A stretch of 64,000 nt of DNA from Acinetobacter proteolyticus (lineage in GTDB: Bacteria > Pseudomonadota > Gammaproteobacteria > Pseudomonadales > Moraxellaceae): positions 850,446 through 914,445 of the forward strand of contig NZ_KB849179.1 of NCBI RefSeq assembly GCF_000367945.1, read 5' to 3'. The notes under the pieces are model-generated. The model made no database searches. It was given only the letters and a program-made list of their open reading frames with translations, and was not told the origin of the DNA. A program made the position numbers and the translations under genes. Of the stretch, positions 60,817-64,000 are shown in pieces. Position 1 is the stretch's first letter, and each line of letters starts with the position of its first letter.

Positions 60817-61802
60817 AAAACACCCCCGTCACTGTTCTTTTCTGTCTTATTTTTCAAACTGTCTAGATGGATTTTATGCGCATCATATATCCGTTGAGGT
60901 ACAGGATTAATCGCCCATATGAGTCCACAAAAAGACATCGCTTTCAGAACATAATAAGTGATATCAATTTGCCACCAAAAGAAACCTTGCCGTGTACTGC
61001 CAGCATAATAATGATGATTGTTATGCCAACCTTCACCTAGAGTGATGATCGACAAAAACAGATTATTACGACTGTTGTCTTTGGTATCGAAATCTCTATG
61101 CCCATAAAGATGAGCCAGCGAATTAATACATAAAGTCGCATGAATCAATAACAGCGTTGAAACCACAAATCCCCAAACCAGCAACTGTGATCCTGAAGTA
61201 CCCAAATTGGGATAAGCAAAGGCTAACCAATCGCCTATTAAATAAATCGCGAAAGCGGTTATTAAAACAATGACAAAACTAAAACGGTCTAACCAAACAA
61301 TCTCAGGGAATTTTAGCCAATCTTTAATAATTTCTTTGCGAGTGGAAAAGTTCTGCTGATTCAAGAACCATCCAACATGGCTATACCAAAACCCATGTGT
61401 CGATGAATGTGGGTCGTGTTCTGTGTCGGTGAAACGATGGTGATAACGATGATGTGCCGTCCACCAGAGTGGGCCACGTTGCGCACTCATGGTTCCAATC
61501 AAAAGAAATATAAACTGTACTGAGCGTGATGTTTGAAATGTTTTATGTGATAAATACCGATGGAAGAATGCTGTAATTGCAAACATTCTAATCATATAGA
61601 AGAGAACCATAAACCAGACAGCGAACCATGAAACGCCCACCCAAAACACAGCTAAGCAAGCGATATGCAATAAAATAAACGGAATAATTCGCAACCATTG
61701 GATCTGAGTATCTTTGCTGGTTTTAGACGCTTCGAATTCTGTTAATTCAGAAGAATGTGTAATTGACCAACTGTCTATCCATCCCAGAAAAAACTTTAAC
61801 AT
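60813..61802 (-). CDS. Membrane acyl-CoA / acyl-lipid desaturase
   Basis: Delta-9-type desaturase of 329 residues with the three histidine boxes of the di-iron membrane family: HRYLSHK, HRYHHRF and HNNHHYY. Four hydrophobic spans. It makes the cis double bond that CFA-type enzymes then methylate. First gene of the leftward operon (desaturase, FAD oxidoreductase, DUF1365, CFA2, DUF1295, CFA1, kinase). A 200-bp gap separates it from the sigma/anti-sigma pair and should contain the operon promoter, possibly read by that ECF sigma; TTGACT is present in it but no consensus ECF motif could be assigned. Confidence 0.91.
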   Translation of the reverse strand: MLKFFLGWIDSWSITHSSELTEFEASKTSKDTQIQWLRIIPFILLHIACLAVFWVGVSWFAVWFMVLFYMIRMFAITAFFHRYLSHKTFQTSRSVQFIFLLIGTMSAQRGPLWWTAHHRYHHRFTDTEHDPHSSTHGFWYSHVGWFLNQQNFSTRKEIIKDWLKFPEIVWLDRFSFVIVLITAFAIYLIGDWLAFAYPNLGTSGSQLLVWGFVVSTLLLIHATLCINSLAHLYGHRDFDTKDNSRNNLFLSIITLGEGWHNNHHYYAGSTRQGFFWWQIDITYYVLKAMSFCGLIWAINPVPQRIYDAHKIHLDSLKNKTEKNSDGGVL

Positions 61803-62002
61803 TGATTGTTCCTAACCCATCTCTTCTTATGCTTATAATCTTAGTCAATTCGATATGAAATTTATGTGAAGCCCATAGCATTCAGGCCTAGCGCTTATTC
61901 TTTATGTTTGTGCAAAAATCTTAAAAAAATATTATTTTAGAAATTAATCTCTTATATCCCCTAGAGCACATTAATATAGCCTAAACTGAGTAGTTTAAAA
62001 GC

Positions 62003-62182
62003 TTAATGATCAACATTTTTAAATTGTTTTGATAACACACTTAAAGTTTTCATGTGTTTGCCATAACGGCGGCAAGAACGACAAGCGAATAAGTGCAATT
62101 GCAGATTGCTCTGTTCTCGTAACAGCAATGCTCTATCTTGTTTTTCAGATAATAATTGAGTGGCTTGGCGGCATGTCAACAT
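62003..62182 (-). CDS. Short zinc-finger anti-sigma factor (ZAS type)
   Basis: Protein of 59 residues with HLFACRSC (HxxxCxxC), the zinc motif of anti-sigma factors, and a basic tail; it is soluble, without membrane helix. It would hold the ECF sigma of 62176-62796 and free it on oxidation or metal change. ATG 62182 overlaps the sigma stop, and AGGAGG lies 8 nt before it, within the sigma gene. It is shorter than usual ZAS proteins, whose second cupin domain (as in ChrR) is absent here. The open frame before it belongs to an upstream start without ribosome site. Confidence 0.82.
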   Translation of the reverse strand: MLTCRQATQLLSEKQDRALLLREQSNLQLHLFACRSCRRYGKHMKTLSVLSKQFKNVDH

Positions 62183-62796
62183 GAGCAATCCTCCTGCAAT
62201 AACCATTTGTTTTCTAAGCATTCACGTAATCGTGTTCTGCTGCGATACATCAATACATTAAAATGTGAAACCGTCAGTTCCAGCTTTTCACAAATTTCAT
62301 TGGAACTCAGCTCGATCACCTCACGCAACATAAATACCTGTGCATATTTGGCAGGTAAATGATTGAGACAGGCATCAAAAATAATCCAGAAATCTTGTTG
62401 TTCCATCATTTCTTCAGGGCTTTGCCATGCTTGCGGCGCTTCATATTTATGCCAATGTCCAGAAGCATCAAATAGCTCATCTATACTCAGCTCACTTTCT
62501 TCATCCTTAAACAATTCACTCATGCTGACTAAACGAGATTTCTGTCGAATTAAATCAATAATTTTATTTTTTAGAATGGCAAACACCCAGGTTTTAAAAG
62601 CCGCCCGTCCTGTAAATGAGTCTAGATATTGAAACGCGCTAGTCAGTGCTTCCTGAACTACATCCTCAGCTTGCTGTATTGAAGACAGCTGTAAAATTGC
62701 AAATTTTAGCATCTGTTGTCTTAAATCTTGTAAAAAAGCAGGATTGTGCAACTGATGGAATAGATCATCGTGATTTGTTGCTGAAGCTGAACTCAT
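62176..62796 (-). CDS. ECF RNA-polymerase sigma factor
   Basis: ECF sigma of 206 residues: region 2 about 20-85 (QLSSIQQAEDVVQEALTSAF, AAFKTWVFAILKNKIIDLI) and region 4 about 140-200 (LPAKYAQVFMLREVIELSSNEICEKLELTVSHFNVLMYRSRTRLRECL). The two are joined by a 55-residue acidic linker. Together with its ZAS partner it follows DUF2063 (ATGA overlap at 62793) and DUF692, an arrangement seen in bufferin operons, where such sigma factors respond to copper or other soft metals. It may also turn on the fatty-acid operon downstream. Confidence 0.9.
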   Translation of the reverse strand: MSSASATNHDDLFHQLHNPAFLQDLRQQMLKFAILQLSSIQQAEDVVQEALTSAFQYLDSFTGRAAFKTWVFAILKNKIIDLIRQKSRLVSMSELFKDEESELSIDELFDASGHWHKYEAPQAWQSPEEMMEQQDFWIIFDACLNHLPAKYAQVFMLREVIELSSNEICEKLELTVSHFNVLMYRSRTRLRECLENKWLLQEDCSC

Positions 62797-63551
62797 CCCT
62801 GTATCTCATCATTATTATGAGGAATATGAATTAATCTTAACCGAGTTAATAAAGCTTTTAACGAATAAATTTGTGTTTGAATTTCTTGCTGAGAAAATTC
62901 AGGGAGTGCTGATTGGGTCAGTTGATAAAGATCTGATCCAGTTACATTACGTTGATTCATCTGTTCGATGAGCATCGCGAATAAAGGTGATAAAGGTTCA
63001 ACACAGACCTGATCTAGATCATCTCGCCATACCATAATCGCGCTTGGCACGGGTTCCACTTGTTCAAGCCTCATTGTCATTGTCCAGCTATAAACAGGAT
63101 ATTGATAGGCCAATACCCAAACTTGGGTGGTCAATTGCCAGTCTTGGTCTTCTACCAGAATAGGTGTTTCGATTTCGACTGTATCTAAATACAGTTCTAG
63201 CCATTCATACTGCAATAGCTCTGCTAACCAAGGATACTGTTGTAATATCGGATGCTGTTGTTCGGTGAAGTATTCTCGAAACTGCAAGGAAATATCATTG
63301 TATAACGGCGACTGACATTGTGATTTTTGAAAAAATTCTGCCAATAAGTTCTGCCACTGCTGTTGAGGTAACATGGCTTGTGCGACTGGAAAGACCAAAT
63401 TGATAAATGAACAGATGTTATTAAACAGCAGGTCACGATAAACCTGCATACGATGAACAGCAAAGTTTTGTGGTGGCTCTAACTCGGGATCACGTATCCA
63501 ATCACAGAACTGTCGCTGCGTAGTCTGAAAGGATATTGGCTTTGCCTTCAT
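62793..63551 (-). CDS. DUF2063 partner protein of DUF692 (BufC/HvfC-like)
   Basis: Protein of 252 residues of the DUF2063 family: TTQRQFCDWIRDPELEPP at the N-terminus, RMQVYRDLLFNNICSFINLVFPVAQAML and a C-terminal winged-helix-like half. DUF2063 partners bind the precursor peptide leader and present it to the DUF692 (MNIO) oxidase, which modifies cysteines, as in bufferin and methanobactin-like pathways. AGGAGG lies 7 nt before ATG 63551. It overlaps DUF692 by about 50 nt. The precursor (DUF2282-like) is expected to the right of the window. Confidence 0.86.
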   Translation of the reverse strand: MKAKPISFQTTQRQFCDWIRDPELEPPQNFAVHRMQVYRDLLFNNICSFINLVFPVAQAMLPQQQWQNLLAEFFQKSQCQSPLYNDISLQFREYFTEQQHPILQQYPWLAELLQYEWLELYLDTVEIETPILVEDQDWQLTTQVWVLAYQYPVYSWTMTMRLEQVEPVPSAIMVWRDDLDQVCVEPLSPLFAMLIEQMNQRNVTGSDLYQLTQSALPEFSQQEIQTQIYSLKALLTRLRLIHIPHNNDEIQG

Positions 63552-64000
63552 CACGACCCTCCTGTTGCATATTTTTGATATGGGTCAATTCATTTTGTAA
63601 CTGTTGCCAAGATGGAATATTAAAGTCTCGTTCCAGTAACGTTGGTTTAACTCCACAAATTTGATAGCTATATTGTAAGAGCTGCCAAACAGGATCACTG
63701 ATTGCTGCGCCATGTGTATCGATCAATAGGTTTTTTTCAACTTGTTCATGGCCAGCAACATGTAAGTAACTAATCCTGTCTTTGGGCATCGCATCAATAA
63801 AAGCATAGGCATCACTGCCATGATTAATGCTATTTACATAGACATTATTCACATCCAATAGCAATTCACAGTCTGCCTTGAGCAATACTTCACGTACAAA
63901 TTCAGCTTCACGCATTTCTGCATTGGGCATTAAATAGGTGGAGACATTTTCAATCACCAATCTCTGCCCTAATATATCCTGCACCCGTAAAATACGTTCT
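63502..64000 (-). CDS. DUF692 multinuclear non-heme iron oxidase (5' part missing)
   Basis: C-terminal part of a DUF692/MNIO protein, open to the window edge (ERILRVQDILGQRLVIENVS continues the frame upstream of the apparent start at 63984). Motifs are ENVSTYL, LLLDVNNVYVNSINHG, YLHVAGHEQVEKN and LIDTHGAAISDPVWQLL, the metal-binding TIM-barrel segments with Glu, Asp, Asn and His ligands. The family oxidises cysteines of ribosomal peptides to oxazolone or thiooxazole groups that bind copper (bufferins, methanobactin) or serves other peptides. The C-terminus overlaps DUF2063. Confidence 0.9.
   Translation of the reverse strand, partial: ERILRVQDILGQRLVIENVSTYLMPNAEMREAEFVREVLLKADCELLLDVNNVYVNSINHGSDAYAFIDAMPKDRISYLHVAGHEQVEKNLLIDTHGAAISDPVWQLLQYSYQICGVKPTLLERDFNIPSWQQLQNELTHIKNMQQEGRDEGKANILSDYAATVL

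Noticed and set aside
1..64000. CRISPR arrays, insertion sequences, tRNA or rRNA genes
   Set aside because: No regularly spaced direct repeats, no transposase or integrase-like protein, and no tRNA-like cloverleaf were recognised on reading.

Overview
The window reads as chromosomal DNA of an Acinetobacter or a very close relative. The evidence is low G+C, a zigA/zrlA-type zinc block, a complete hemophilin locus (hphR-hphA-hsmA) of the kind described in Acinetobacter baumannii, and the neighbouring gene families. I see no rRNA, tRNA, CRISPR array, transposase or prophage. About 57 genes are supported, many in co-oriented overlapping operons. Both ends cut a gene: a TonB-dependent receptor on the left and a DUF692 oxidase on the right.

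Layout. 1-1406: siderophore-type TonB-dependent receptor, cut. 1.5-7.2 kb: zinc-limitation block, with zigA, a Fur-family gene and zrlA leftward and folE2-hisI-gamma carbonic anhydrase-dihydroorotase rightward, diverging from a 36-bp perfect palindrome that looks like a Zur operator. 7.3-12.7 kb: first heme locus (ECF sigma, FecR, heme oxygenase, DUF454, heme receptor). 12.9-16.7 kb: lrgAB with a divergent LysR gene, yghU, and a secreted protein of unknown function. 17-22.5 kb: an unrecognised Rossmann-like protein, a siderophore-interacting reductase behind a Fur box, and a periplasmic metallo-beta-lactamase-fold protein diverging from a TetR gene with two matching operators. 22.7-25.9 kb: His-rich DUF2946 protein, then cioAB-type bd oxidase with a 35-residue DUF2474 subunit. 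26-29.2 kb: SRPBCC, MFS, membrane and HAD proteins. 29.3-38.8 kb: second heme locus with hemophilin, its Slam exporter, receptor, TonB, heme oxygenase, FecR and ECF sigma.

38.9-51.2 kb is the most interesting part. One MerR-family regulator sits among six near-identical operators, each a dyad inside a 19-bp promoter spacer. These face two DJ-1/PfpI proteins, two acetoacetate-decarboxylase-fold proteins, an Old Yellow Enzyme, a haloperoxidase-type hydrolase, and (by read-through) a saccharopine-dehydrogenase-like reductase and a quinone oxidoreductase. The DJ-1 and decarboxylase families each occur as one cytosolic and one signal-peptide-bearing copy. I infer a two-compartment defence or catabolic system against a reactive carbonyl or electrophile.

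51.6-64 kb: a DUF3817 protein, an NTF2-like lipoprotein, a roadblock-like protein, a chalcone-isomerase-like protein and a response regulator face a long leftward set. That set holds a histidine kinase, two CFA-synthase-type methyltransferases, DUF1295, DUF1365, an FAD oxidoreductase and a desaturase, and probably modifies membrane fatty acids. Upstream lies an ECF sigma/zinc-finger anti-sigma pair fused by overlaps to DUF2063 and DUF692 genes of the bufferin/MNIO type.
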